The notes below the pieces were generated by a model. The model saw only the letters and a program-made list of their open reading frames with translations. It was not told where the DNA came from and ran no database searches. The position numbers and the translations under genes were made by a program. This document shows positions 1 through 8,394 of a stretch of DNA of 64,000 nt, one piece after another. The DNA is taken from assembly GCA_014377705.1 (NCBI GenBank), contig JACMPC010000131.1:1-64000 (forward strand). The letters run 5' to 3'. Position 1 is the stretch's first letter; the number at the start of each line of letters is the position of its first letter. Source of the DNA: Dermatophilaceae bacterium. Its GTDB lineage: Bacteria; Actinomycetota; Actinomycetes; Actinomycetales; Dermatophilaceae.

Positions 1-1
1 C

Positions 2-259
2 GGGTTCGTGGCGGACGATGAGCGCCGGGACTTCTTCGACAGCCACCTGAGGGCGGTGCACGAGGCGATCTCCCGCGGCGCCGACGTGCGTGGCTACTTC
101 GCCTGGTCGCTGCTGGACAACTACGAGTGGGCCTGGGGCTACCACCAGCGTTTCGGTATCGTACGGGTGGACTTCGACACCCAGGTGCGGACGGCCAAAG
201 CCAGTGCCCTCTGGTACGCCGGGGTGGCCGGCAGCAACACGGTGCCCGCCCGCGGCTGA
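2..259 (+). CDS. GH1 beta-glucosidase, C-terminal part
   Basis: The 5' end lies outside the window. The visible 85 codons carry the conserved C-terminal block of glycoside hydrolase family 1: RGYFAWSLLDNYEWAWGY, followed by RFGIV, VDFDTQVRTAK and SALWY. In this family the Trp and Glu of the DNYEW segment line the substrate pocket, and the barrel closes with the RFGxxxVD strand. The enzyme would hydrolyse beta-glucosides such as cellobiose, probably in the cytoplasm. The N-terminal acid/base (NEP) and nucleophile (ENG) motifs are not visible. A LacI-type regulator remnant follows on the same strand, a usual partner for such genes. Family assignment is firm; substrate is unknown. Confidence 0.9.
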   Translation, partial: GFVADDERRDFFDSHLRAVHEAISRGADVRGYFAWSLLDNYEWAWGYHQRFGIVRVDFDTQVRTAKASALWYAGVAGSNTVPARG

Positions 260-290
260 CGGGACCACATGGGACGATCACTCAGGATGA

Positions 291-965
291 TCGCTCACGA
301 CGACTACTCAGGGATGGGGCGGGCACCTGGACGGCGCCGTCGTCTCACACCACCGCGACGACGTCCTCGCCGACGAGCTGCACCGATCGGGCCTGCCCGC
401 CGTGTACGTCGGACGGCCGTTCAGCGACGGCCACCAGGTCTGGTACGTCGACCTCGACAACACCGGCGGCGGGCGGATGGCCGCCGAGCACCTGCTGCGC
501 CTCGGTCGTCGCCGGATCGGCACGATCGCCGGACCGCAGGACATGTCGGCGGGCCTGGACCGGCTGGCCGGGTGGGCCGCCGCGCTGGACGAGGCCGGGT
601 TGGCAACCGACGCGGTCGCGTACGCGGACTTCACCAGGGCCGGCGGCGAGGACGCGGCGACACGACTGCTCGCCGAGCACCCCGACATCGACGCCCTCTT
701 CGTCGCGTCCGACCTGATGGCGGTCGGGGCCCTGTCGGTGCTGGCCGGGGCCGGGCGCCTCGTGCCGGACGACGTCGCGGTGGTCGGCTACGACAACCTG
801 GGCGCCGCGGCCACCACGTCACCCGCGCTGACCACCATCGTCAACCCCGTGGTCGCGATGGCTCGCGCGGCCGGTGAGATCCTCATCGACCTTCTCGCGG
901 GTAAGAAGATCGGCCCCGCGCCCGTCATCTTCGCCCCCGAGCTGGTGATCCGCCTCTCGGCCTAG
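291..965 (+). pseudogene. LacI-family regulator remnant lacking its HTH domain
   Basis: From about position 327 the reading frame encodes a typical LacI/GalR periplasmic-binding-like effector domain: LDGAVVSHHRDD, GLPAVYVGRPF, VDLDNTGGGRMAAEHLLRLGRRRIG, FVASDLMAVGAL, DDVAVVGYDNLG and a normal C-terminus. The DNA-binding helix-turn-helix and roughly the first 100 residues are absent. The frame is closed upstream by a stop at 288-290, only 30 bases after the beta-glucosidase stop. An internal deletion that fused the intergenic region to mid-gene is the simplest explanation. A GTG at 402 could start a 187-residue fragment, but it could not bind DNA in the LacI manner. The retained frame suggests recent decay. 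Confidence 0.75.
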
Positions 966-1068
966 GCGTACTGATCACCAAGGTCAGGTCCACGGCGGGC
1001 TGCTGCCGGGCGCCCGGCGCATAGGGCGTGAGGGGGACGGCTCGGCGGGACGGGCCGATCCGTGCCCG

Positions 1069-1824
1069 TCAGGTCACCGGCAGGAGCTCCGGGCGCTTGC
1101 AGGTCAGGCCGTCCCCGGAGGAGTGTCCGCGCAGGTGCTCCCAGGCCCAGGGGAGCAGGTGCGAGCCCGCCCAGGCGGCCTCGCCCAGGGCTGCGCGCAG
1201 ATGGCTGAGCGCCGGTGCCGGAGGCGGCTCGGCCCTCCAGTCCTCCACGTCATACCCGATCGCCTCGGCCAGCGCCGCGGCGATACGGCGGTGACCCTCG
1301 CTGTTGGCGTGCAGCCGGTCGCTGTGCCAGAGCGCCGGATGGCCGGCCGCGGGGGTCGCTGCCAGGTCGACCACGAGGGAGCCGTAGCGCTCGCCACACT
1401 CGAGGGTGACCGAGTTCAGGAACTGCAGCCGCCCGCGCAGCACGACCGTGAGCGGCGCGACGCGCGACATGTCCGGCATGGTGAACGTGAGGACCTGGGC
1501 GCCGGTCGCGGCCAGCCCGGCGTGCATGGCGAACAGGTCCCCCCGCAGCGCCGCACGGTCGAACCTAGGCTGCAGCAGGTCGTTGACCCCGGCCACCACC
1601 ACGGCGAGGTCCGGCACCAGGGCCAGCGCCGGCTGAAGCTGTGTCCTGCACACCTCGCGCGCCGTTCGCCCACGCACCGCGAGGTTCGCATAGAGCAGGC
1701 CCGGATGGACGGCGTCCAGGTGGCCCGCGAGACGATCGGCCCACCCGATATAGACCCCGCCAGGGCCGGGGTCCTCGATGCCTTCGACGGTGCTGTCGCC
1801 GATCGCGACCAGGCGAAGGGGCAT
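1069..1824 (-). CDS. SGNH/GDSL-family hydrolase
   Basis: A 251-residue protein starting MPLRLVAIGDSTVEG; the GDS motif carries the catalytic Ser. Further SGNH blocks are visible: block II around NLAVRGRTARE, block III as VVVAGVNDLL (GxND) and the C-terminal DRLHANSEGH segment supplying Asp and His. Such enzymes hydrolyse esters of lipids, acetylated sugars or thioesters. No signal peptide is seen, so it is probably cytoplasmic. The start at 1824 was chosen because GAGGAGG lies just upstream and the GDS motif normally sits within the first 15 residues; the longer open frame has no family similarity. The substrate cannot be inferred. Confidence 0.85.
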   Translation of the reverse strand: MPLRLVAIGDSTVEGIEDPGPGGVYIGWADRLAGHLDAVHPGLLYANLAVRGRTAREVCRTQLQPALALVPDLAVVVAGVNDLLQPRFDRAALRGDLFAMHAGLAATGAQVLTFTMPDMSRVAPLTVVLRGRLQFLNSVTLECGERYGSLVVDLAATPAAGHPALWHSDRLHANSEGHRRIAAALAEAIGYDVEDWRAEPPPAPALSHLRAALGEAAWAGSHLLPWAWEHLRGHSSGDGLTCKRPELLPVT

Positions 1825-1992
1825 ACCTGTCCTCCTCACGAGTCTGTTGTTTCCCTCACGAGTGTGTTGCCGGAAACGTAGCAGCCGACCGGGCTGCAGG
1901 GCAGTGACAGGGGTGCGACGCAGGCCGCGCTGTGTCACCTGGCCCGCCGGGAGTCACTGCGGGACCTCTTCTCCGGCGGACGGTGAGGGGTC

Positions 1993-2637
1993 TCACGCAG
2001 GGGCGAGCACGCCATACAGCAGGACGTCGACGTGGGAGCGCAGGGTCGCCGTCAGTGTCGCGGGGTCTTCGCGCCCGAAGGTGACCCGGAGCAGCTCCAT
2101 GTGCAGCGTGGCGAAGGTGGTTCGCCCCGCGCCGCGGAGGTCGACCCCGGCCCTGACCCGGTGCGTGCGGGTGAACCGGCTCAGGATGTCGCCGATCGCG
2201 TCCTCGAGCTCGGAGATCCGGGCGAGCGCCTCGGTGCGGTACTGCCCCTGCTCGGTGCCGAAGAGGATCTCCCGCTGGTACACGGCGGTGTTCTCCGGGA
2301 ACTCCAGGGGCAGGTGGATCTGGGGGGCCAGCAGCGCCATGATCGCCTCGGTCGGCGAGGCGCCGGATGAGGCGGCGGCGATGCCCTCGCGGGTGTCGAG
2401 CCGCATCTGCTCGTTCATCACCATCATCAGCAGCTCTGCCTTGGAGCTGGCATAGCGGAACAGCGTGCCCGTTCCGACGTCCGCGCGGTCCGCGACCATC
2501 TGCGTGGTCACCGCCGAGTAGCCCAGCCCGGTGAACAGCTCGGAGGCCGCTTCGAAGATCCTTTGCTGCTTGTCGGCCTTGTTGCGGGCCCGCCGGCCAA
2601 CCGTGGCCAGCACTCGCGGGGCCTGCGTGGGTGTCAC
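1993..2637 (-). CDS. TetR-family regulator of the oleate hydratase pair
   Basis: A 214-residue TetR protein. The N-terminal HTH is clear (RIFEAASELFTGLGYSAVTTQMVADRADVGTGTLFRYASSKAELL), followed by an all-helical ligand-binding domain of normal length. It starts with GTG behind AAGGAG. The gene is divergent from the oleate hydratase genes, with about 140 bp between the starts, and that gap holds a 26-bp inverted repeat. TetR proteins usually repress divergent neighbours and release DNA on binding a small ligand. Here a long-chain fatty acid or acyl-CoA is the natural guess, but that is inference from context. Confidence 0.88.
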   Translation of the reverse strand: MTPTQAPRVLATVGRRARNKADKQQRIFEAASELFTGLGYSAVTTQMVADRADVGTGTLFRYASSKAELLMMVMNEQMRLDTREGIAAASSGASPTEAIMALLAPQIHLPLEFPENTAVYQREILFGTEQGQYRTEALARISELEDAIGDILSRFTRTHRVRAGVDLRGAGRTTFATLHMELLRVTFGREDPATLTATLRSHVDVLLYGVLAPA

Positions 2638-2713
2638 GGGTGCTCCTTTCGAACGGGTGGCCGGGCTCGTGTTCGAGCGATTCCTGCCTGACTTGCATGA
2701 AATCTAACATACG

Positions 2714-2739
2714 GACTACGCTCCGAAATGAGCATAGTC
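2714..2739. promoter_or_regulatory. Probable TetR operator between tetR and ohyA
   Basis: Two 10-base arms, GACTACGCTC and GAGCATAGTC, are inverted around a 6-base centre and match at 9 of 10 positions. The size and the position between the divergent tetR and oleate hydratase genes fit a TetR dimer site. The right arm contains CATAGT, which could overlap a -10 element of the ohyA promoter. A second perfect 12-bp palindrome (GTACCGCGGTAC, 2745-2756) lies closer to the ohyA start. Confidence 0.6.
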
Positions 2740-2775
2740 TGATTGTACCGCGGTACCAGAACGAGAGGAACAGCC

Positions 2776-4368
2776 ATGACCATCGACCCGAGACAGGCGC
2801 ACCTGTGGATCGTGGGTGGAGGGATCGCCGGTATGGCGACCGCAGCCTTCGCCATCCGGGACGCCGGGGTGCCCGGTGAGAACATCCACATCCTCGAGGA
2901 GCTGGGGCACGTCGGCGGCGCCATGGATGCGGTGGCCTCACCCGCAGTTCGTGGCGCTATGGTGACGCGCGGCGCCCGGATGTTCTGCGACGAGGTGTAC
3001 CAGACCACCTGGGACCTGTTCTCCACGATCCCCTCGCTGCAGGACCCGGAGGTCACCGTCCGGCAGGAGATGCTGGACTGGAACGACAAGTACCAGACCC
3101 ATGGCAACACCCGGCTGGCCGATGGCCGGCACCGCATCCTGGACGCCACCGACTACGGCCTGAACGCGCGCGACCGGCTAGAGATCACGCGCATGCTCGC
3201 GCTCAGCGAGAAGTCCCTCGGGGCACGCCGCATCGAAGACCTCTTCAGCGCGCACTTCCTGCAGACCAGCTTCTGGCACATGTGGCGCACCACGTTCGCG
3301 TTCCAGAAGTGGAACTCCGCAGCCGAGCTTCGCCGCTACTTCCTGCGCTTCATCCAGGAGTTCGACAACCTCGACACGCTGTCCGGGGTCCGGCGGACCA
3401 GGTACAACCAGTACGACTCGATGATCGTGCCGCTGCAGCGATGGCTGGTGGCTGCGGGCGTCGACGTCCGCTTCGGCACGCGCGTCACCGATGTCGACTT
3501 CACGAGCTCCCCCCGGCGGCGGCGCGCCACCTGCCTGCACGTGCAGGACGCGGCCGGCAGCTCGACGATCGACCTCGGCCGCAGCGACCTCGCCTTTCTC
3601 ACCATCGGGTCCATCGTGGCCGACACCACCTACGGCGGCAACGACACCGTGCCGCCGCTGGTCCGGGACCGGGTGGACGGCGGCTGGTCGCTGTGGGAGG
3701 AGCTGGCCAAGAAGGCTCCCGACTTCGGGCGCCCCAACACCTTCTGCGGCAACGTCGACGAGAGCAAGTGGGAGTCGTTCACGCTCACGATGCACAGCGA
3801 CACGCTGCTCAAGCGCTGGGTCGAGTACACCGGCAACGAGCTGGGCACCGGTGCCATGACGACGCTGGTCGACTCGCCCTGGTACCTGTCGGCGGTCGTG
3901 GTGGGCCAGCCGCACTTCGCCGGTCAGCCCGAGGGCACCTACACGATGTGGGGCTGGGGGCTGGAGATCGACAACGAGGGCGACTACGTGCAGAAGAAGA
4001 TGTCGCAGGCGACCGGCACCGAGATCCTCACCGAGCTCATCCACCAGCTCGGCTTCGAGGACATCCTGCAGGAGGTGATCGCCACGACCGACGTCACGAC
4101 CTCGATGATGCCGTACGCGTCCGCGCTGTTCGCCCGGCGCGTTCCGGGGGACCGCCCTGCGGTAATTCCCGACCGCGCGCAGAACTTCGCGTTCCTCGGG
4201 CAGTTCACCGAGCTTCCCGGCGACGTCGTGTTCACAGTGGAGTACTCGATCCACGGGGCCATGCACGCGGTGTACGAGCTCTTCGGCGTCGAACGGGAGA
4301 TCCCGCCGATCTTCCAGGGCCTGCATGACCCGAAGGTCCTGGTAAGGGCACTCCAGGCCGCCTTCTGA
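2776..4368 (+). CDS. ohyA: Oleate hydratase, first copy
   Basis: A 530-residue protein of the FAD-dependent fatty-acid hydratase family (formerly myosin-cross-reactive antigen). It adds water to the cis-9 double bond of oleate to give 10-hydroxystearate. The dinucleotide fold is visible as WIVGGGIAGMATAAFAIRD, with the family blocks GARMFCDEVYQTTWDLFSTIPSL, FWHMWRTTFAFQKWNSAAELRRY, YNQYDSMIVPLQRWL and the C-terminal QFTELPGDVVFTVEYSIHGAMHAVYELFGV. Length is normal for the family. ATG 2776 follows GAGAGGAA and aligns with the start of the second copy. The probable TetR operator is just upstream. Likely roles are unsaturated fatty acid detoxification or supply of hydroxy fatty acids. Confidence 0.95.
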   Translation: MTIDPRQAHLWIVGGGIAGMATAAFAIRDAGVPGENIHILEELGHVGGAMDAVASPAVRGAMVTRGARMFCDEVYQTTWDLFSTIPSLQDPEVTVRQEMLDWNDKYQTHGNTRLADGRHRILDATDYGLNARDRLEITRMLALSEKSLGARRIEDLFSAHFLQTSFWHMWRTTFAFQKWNSAAELRRYFLRFIQEFDNLDTLSGVRRTRYNQYDSMIVPLQRWLVAAGVDVRFGTRVTDVDFTSSPRRRRATCLHVQDAAGSSTIDLGRSDLAFLTIGSIVADTTYGGNDTVPPLVRDRVDGGWSLWEELAKKAPDFGRPNTFCGNVDESKWESFTLTMHSDTLLKRWVEYTGNELGTGAMTTLVDSPWYLSAVVVGQPHFAGQPEGTYTMWGWGLEIDNEGDYVQKKMSQATGTEILTELIHQLGFEDILQEVIATTDVTTSMMPYASALFARRVPGDRPAVIPDRAQNFAFLGQFTELPGDVVFTVEYSIHGAMHAVYELFGVEREIPPIFQGLHDPKVLVRALQAAF

Positions 4369-4423
4369 GCGGCCGCCCGGCTGCCCGGCATACAGCACGC
4401 ACCACCGATGGAGAGGAACGACC

Positions 4424-6034
4424 ATGACCATTGACCCGAAGCAGGCACACCTGTGGATCGTGGGTGGAGGCATCGCCGGTATGGCGACCGCCGCCTTCGC
4501 CATCCGCGATGCCGGGGTGCCCGGCGAGAACATCCACATCCTCGAAGAGCTCCAGATCACCGGAGGGTCGATGGACGGGTCAAACTCGCCCCTTGTCCAT
4601 GACACTGGCCACGACGTCCTGGTGACCCGCGGTGGCCGGATGTTTGAGGACGAGGCCTACCAGAGCACCTGGGACCTCTTCTCGACGATCCCGTCGCTGG
4701 AGGACCCGGAGGTGACCGTCCGCCAGGAGATCCTCGACTTCAACTCCGTCATCAAGACCCACGCACACGCGCGCCTGGTCGACGGGCAGCACCAGATCCT
4801 CGACCCCACGCAGTACGGGCTGAACACCCGTGACCGGTTCGAGATGACCCGCGTGCTGGCCCTGAGTGAGGAGATGCTGGGGGCGCGCCGTATTGACGAG
4901 ATGTTCAGCGAGCACTTCCTGACGACCAGCTTCTGGCAGATGTGGCGGACCACCTTCGCGTTCCAGAAGTGGCACTCGGCCGCCGAGCTGCGGCGCTACT
5001 TCCTGCGGTTCGTCCAGGAGTTCGACCGCATCTACTCGCTCTCCGGGATTTGCCGGACGAAGTACAACCAGTACGACTCGATGATCGTGCCGCTGCAGCG
5101 ATGGCTGGTGGACCAGGGCGTCGACGTCCGTTTCGGCACCCGGGTCACCGATGTCGACTTCGCCGGGCCGGGGGAGCCGCGGCGCGCCACCCGCCTGTAT
5201 GTCGAGGACGCCACCGCCGGCGCCTCGACGATCAAGCTCGGCAGGAACGACTTCACCTTCATCACCATCGGGTCCATCACCGCCGACACCACCTACGGGG
5301 GCAACGACACCGTGCCGCTACTGGTCCGGGACCGGGTGGACCACGGCTGGTCGCTGTGGGAGGAGCTGGCGAAGAAGGCTCCGGACTTCGGGCGCCCCAA
5401 CACCTTCTACGGCAACATCGACGAGAACAAGTGGGAGTCGTTCACCCTCACGATGCATGGTGACACGCTGCTCAACCGCATCATCGAGTACACCGGCAAC
5501 GAGCCGGGCACCGGCGCACTGACCACCTGGATCGAGTCGGGCTGGCACCTCTCGATGGTCGTGCCGGCCCAGCCGCACTTCCCCCAGCAGCAGGAGAACA
5601 CCAACACGCTGTGGGGCTACGGCTTCGAGATCGACAACGAGGGCGACTACGTCCAGAAGAAGATGTCGCAGGCGACCGGCCGGGAGATCCTGACCGAGCT
5701 GGTCCACCAGCTCGGCTTCGAGGACATCCTGGACGAGGTGCTCGCCACCACCGATGTCACCACCGTGATGATGCCGTACGCATCGGCTCTGTTCAGCCGT
5801 CGCGTCCCGCAGGACCGTCCGAAGGTCATCCCGGACGGCGCCCAGAACTTCGCCTTCCTCGGCCAGTTCACCGAGCTCCCTGGGGACGTCGTGTTCACCG
5901 TGGAGTACTCGATCCACGGGGCCATGCACGCGGTGTACGAGTTCTTCGGGGTCGAGCGGCTCATCCCGCCGATCTACCAGGGCCTGCGCGATCCGAAGGT
6001 CGCGGTGAAGGCGCTCCTTGCCGCCTACAAGTGA
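4424..6034 (+). CDS. ohyA: Oleate hydratase, second copy
   Basis: A 536-residue close paralogue of the preceding gene, 55 bp downstream and presumably on the same transcript. It has the same FAD fold (WIVGGGIAGMATAAFAIRD) and family blocks, but differs at the glycine-rich loop after the fold (ELQITGGSMDGSNSPLVHD versus ELGHVGGAMDAVASPAV) and carries a few extra residues there. It also differs in scattered core positions. Its own GAGAGGAA ribosome site precedes ATG 4424. The divergence suggests an older duplication and possibly different chain-length or double-bond preference, which is inference. The gene ends 18 bp from a convergent oxidoreductase gene. Confidence 0.95.
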   Translation: MTIDPKQAHLWIVGGGIAGMATAAFAIRDAGVPGENIHILEELQITGGSMDGSNSPLVHDTGHDVLVTRGGRMFEDEAYQSTWDLFSTIPSLEDPEVTVRQEILDFNSVIKTHAHARLVDGQHQILDPTQYGLNTRDRFEMTRVLALSEEMLGARRIDEMFSEHFLTTSFWQMWRTTFAFQKWHSAAELRRYFLRFVQEFDRIYSLSGICRTKYNQYDSMIVPLQRWLVDQGVDVRFGTRVTDVDFAGPGEPRRATRLYVEDATAGASTIKLGRNDFTFITIGSITADTTYGGNDTVPLLVRDRVDHGWSLWEELAKKAPDFGRPNTFYGNIDENKWESFTLTMHGDTLLNRIIEYTGNEPGTGALTTWIESGWHLSMVVPAQPHFPQQQENTNTLWGYGFEIDNEGDYVQKKMSQATGREILTELVHQLGFEDILDEVLATTDVTTVMMPYASALFSRRVPQDRPKVIPDGAQNFAFLGQFTELPGDVVFTVEYSIHGAMHAVYEFFGVERLIPPIYQGLRDPKVAVKALLAAYK

Positions 6035-6052
6035 CCTCGGCCGCCGCGCCCG

Positions 6053-7036
6053 TCAGGGGACGAAGACGACCCTGCCCACGGTGGTCCCGTCGGCGAGCCG
6101 CTGCAACCCGTCCGCGGCCGCCTCAAGGGCGATCCGCTCGCTGACCAGGGGCTTGACCACCCCGTCGGCTGCCAGCTTGGACAGCTCGTCGTGGCAGACC
6201 CGCACCAGCTCAGGGTTCTGGGTGTTGTAGAGGCCCCAGTGCAGGCCCACGATCGAGTAGTTCTTGACCAGGGCGTGGTTCAGCGCGGCCGACTGGATCT
6301 CGCCGCCCGCGAAGCCCACCACCAGGATCCGGCCCTCGAAGGCGACGCACTTTGTCGAGCGCTGGTAGGAGTCCCCGCCGACCGGGTCGTACACCACGTC
6401 GGCACCACGGCCGCCGGTGACCTCCTTGACCACCTCGACGAAGTCCTCGGTATGCCGGTCCACCACGACGTCGGCGCCCAGCCTGCTTGCCACCTCGACC
6501 TTTGCGGGCCCGCCGACCACCCCGATGACACGAGCGCCGGCGGACTTGCCGAGCTGGACCGCGGCGCTGCCGACCCCGCCGGCGGCCGCGTGCACGAGCA
6601 GCGTCTCCCCTGGCTGCAGACGGGCCCGGCGGTGCAGGCCGAACCAGCCGGTCTGGTAGCCGATGTAGAACGCCGCGGCCTGCGCGTCGTCGAGCGCTCC
6701 CGGGGCAGGGAAGGTGGTGGCCGTGTCCATCAGGGCCAGCTCGGCGAAGCCGCCGGCGGGCAGCGCCGAGGCACCGATGACCCGGTCGCCCACAGCGAAC
6801 CCAACGGTTCCCGGCCCGAGGGTGGCGACCTCGCCGCACAGCTCGACGCCGGGGGTGAACGGCAGCGGCGGTCTCACCTGGTAGAGCCCACGACACATCA
6901 GCGCGTCGGGGAAGTTGGCCGCCGCGCCGAGGACGCGGACCTGGAGCTGACCAGCGGCGGGCTGCGGCTCGGCGATCTCCTCCAGGGTCATGACGTCCCG
7001 CGGCTCGCCGAGCCGGGACACCCGCCAGGCTTTCAC
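6053..7036 (-). CDS. NADPH:quinone oxidoreductase-like MDR protein
   Basis: A 327-residue zinc-free medium-chain dehydrogenase/reductase of the quinone oxidoreductase (QOR, NADPH:quinone reductase) type. The N-terminal GroES-like domain contains PPLPFTPGVELCGEVATLG. The Rossmann domain carries LVHAAAGGVGSAAVQLGKSAGARVIGVVGG and the family signature DVVYDPVGGD. The Cys ligands of zinc-dependent alcohol dehydrogenases are missing. It would use NADPH to reduce a quinone or an enoyl/enone substrate. It lies downstream of the acyl-CoA dehydrogenase gene on the same strand with a 150-bp gap, so co-transcription is possible but not evident. A lipid-related substrate is suggested only by context. Confidence 0.88.
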   Translation of the reverse strand: MKAWRVSRLGEPRDVMTLEEIAEPQPAAGQLQVRVLGAAANFPDALMCRGLYQVRPPLPFTPGVELCGEVATLGPGTVGFAVGDRVIGASALPAGGFAELALMDTATTFPAPGALDDAQAAAFYIGYQTGWFGLHRRARLQPGETLLVHAAAGGVGSAAVQLGKSAGARVIGVVGGPAKVEVASRLGADVVVDRHTEDFVEVVKEVTGGRGADVVYDPVGGDSYQRSTKCVAFEGRILVVGFAGGEIQSAALNHALVKNYSIVGLHWGLYNTQNPELVRVCHDELSKLAADGVVKPLVSERIALEAAADGLQRLADGTTVGRVVFVP

Positions 7037-7186
7037 AGGATCACCCCGGTCCGGTGGGAGCGACGGACCGGGGTGAGGCTGACTGCTTCGGACACGGGTG
7101 GTTCCTCTCGGGCCAGGACCTGCACGTCGGTTTCGCGGTGCACGTCAGCTTCGTCAGGCCCGGCAGCTCGCCAGGCCATGCATGCG

Positions 7187-8392
7187 TCAGCCTACAAACG
7201 GACGCTCGCGCCTGAGCTCTTCGCGGGCGATGGATCTGCGATGGACGGCGTCGGGACCGTCGGCGATGCGCAGGCTTCTGGCCCAGACATAGAAGTAGGC
7301 CAGTGGGGTGTCATCGCTGATCCCCATGCCGCCGAAGACCTCGATCGCCCGGTCGATCACCGCGATGGCCATCGCCGGGGCAGCGACCTTGATCGCCGCG
7401 ATCTCGGTGCGAGCTCCCCTAGAGCCGTAGGTGTCGATCAGCCAGGCCGTCTTGTACACCAGCAGCCGGGCCTGGTCGATGTCGATCCGGGACTGGGCGA
7501 TCATCTCCTGCACCGTGCCCTGGTCGGACAGGTGCTTGCCGAAGGCCACCCGCGACTTAGCCCGGTCCACCATCAGGCCCAGGGCGCGTTCGGCCATCCC
7601 GATGGCACGCATCGCATGGTGGATCCGCCCCGGGCCCAGACGAGCCTGGGCGATCATGAACCCGTCCCCCTCGCCGGCCAGCATGTTCGACGCTGGGACC
7701 CGGACGTCGCGGAACACGATCTCGGAGTGTCCGTGCTGGTCCTGGTACCCGAAGACCGGCAGCTGTCGCTCGATGCTCACCCCCGGGGCATCCCGAGGGA
7801 CCAGGATCATCGACTGCTGCCGATGTGTCTGCGCGCCCGGGTCGGTCTTGCCCATGACGATGAACACCTGGCAACGCTGGTCGGCGGCCCCGCTGATCCA
7901 CCACTTGCGGCCGTTGATCACATAGCTGTCGCCATCGGGGACTATCTGGGTGGTGATGTTCGTCGCGTCAGAGGACGCGACGTCCGGCTCGGTCATCGCG
8001 AACGCCGACCGGATCTCCCCCGAGAGCAGGGGATCGAGCCACCGGGCCTTCTGTTGCGGGGTCCCGAACAGGTGCAGCGTCTCCATGTTGCCGGTGTCCG
8101 GCGCCTGGCAGTTGATGGCCTCGGGGGCGATCACCGGCGACCATCCGGAGATCTCCGCGACCGCCGCATACTCAAGGTTCGACAACCCTGAGATCTCGGG
8201 CAGGAACAGGTTCCACAGGTCGCGCTTCCTGGCCGAGGACTTCAGCCGCTCCAGCACCGGAGGATGCGCGTGAGGGTCGTTGTCCGCCCGCCATCGCGCG
8301 TATTCCTGCTCGGCCGGGAACACCTCCTCCAGCATGAATGCCCACATGCGGGCGCACACCTCATCCATCTTCGCGGACGGTGCGAATTCCAT
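7187..8392 (-). CDS. Acyl-CoA dehydrogenase
   Basis: A 401-residue FAD-dependent acyl-CoA dehydrogenase. Family marks are the FAMTEPDVASSDATNI loop, YVINGRKWWISGA, the FAD-contacting LGPGRIHHAMRAIGMAERAL region and the C-terminal EVFGGMGISDDTPLAYFYVWARSLRIADGPDAVHR block. The length and N-terminal part (EVFPAEQEYARWRAD) match the ACAD10/11-like long acyl-CoA dehydrogenases of actinobacteria and phylum-wide fatty acid degraders. ATG 8392 sits 2 bp after the stop of the upstream fusion gene, with AAGG overlapping that gene's end, so the two are probably translationally coupled. It would catalyse the first step of beta-oxidation of an acyl-CoA of unknown chain. Confidence 0.92.
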   Translation of the reverse strand: MEFAPSAKMDEVCARMWAFMLEEVFPAEQEYARWRADNDPHAHPPVLERLKSSARKRDLWNLFLPEISGLSNLEYAAVAEISGWSPVIAPEAINCQAPDTGNMETLHLFGTPQQKARWLDPLLSGEIRSAFAMTEPDVASSDATNITTQIVPDGDSYVINGRKWWISGAADQRCQVFIVMGKTDPGAQTHRQQSMILVPRDAPGVSIERQLPVFGYQDQHGHSEIVFRDVRVPASNMLAGEGDGFMIAQARLGPGRIHHAMRAIGMAERALGLMVDRAKSRVAFGKHLSDQGTVQEMIAQSRIDIDQARLLVYKTAWLIDTYGSRGARTEIAAIKVAAPAMAIAVIDRAIEVFGGMGISDDTPLAYFYVWARSLRIADGPDAVHRRSIAREELRRERPFVG

Positions 8393-8394
8393 TG

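Noticed and set aside
2745-2756. GTACCGCGGTAC as the main TetR operator
   Set aside because: It is only 12 bp and lies close to the ribosome site; the 26-bp element at 2714-2739 fits a TetR dimer better, though a second site is possible.
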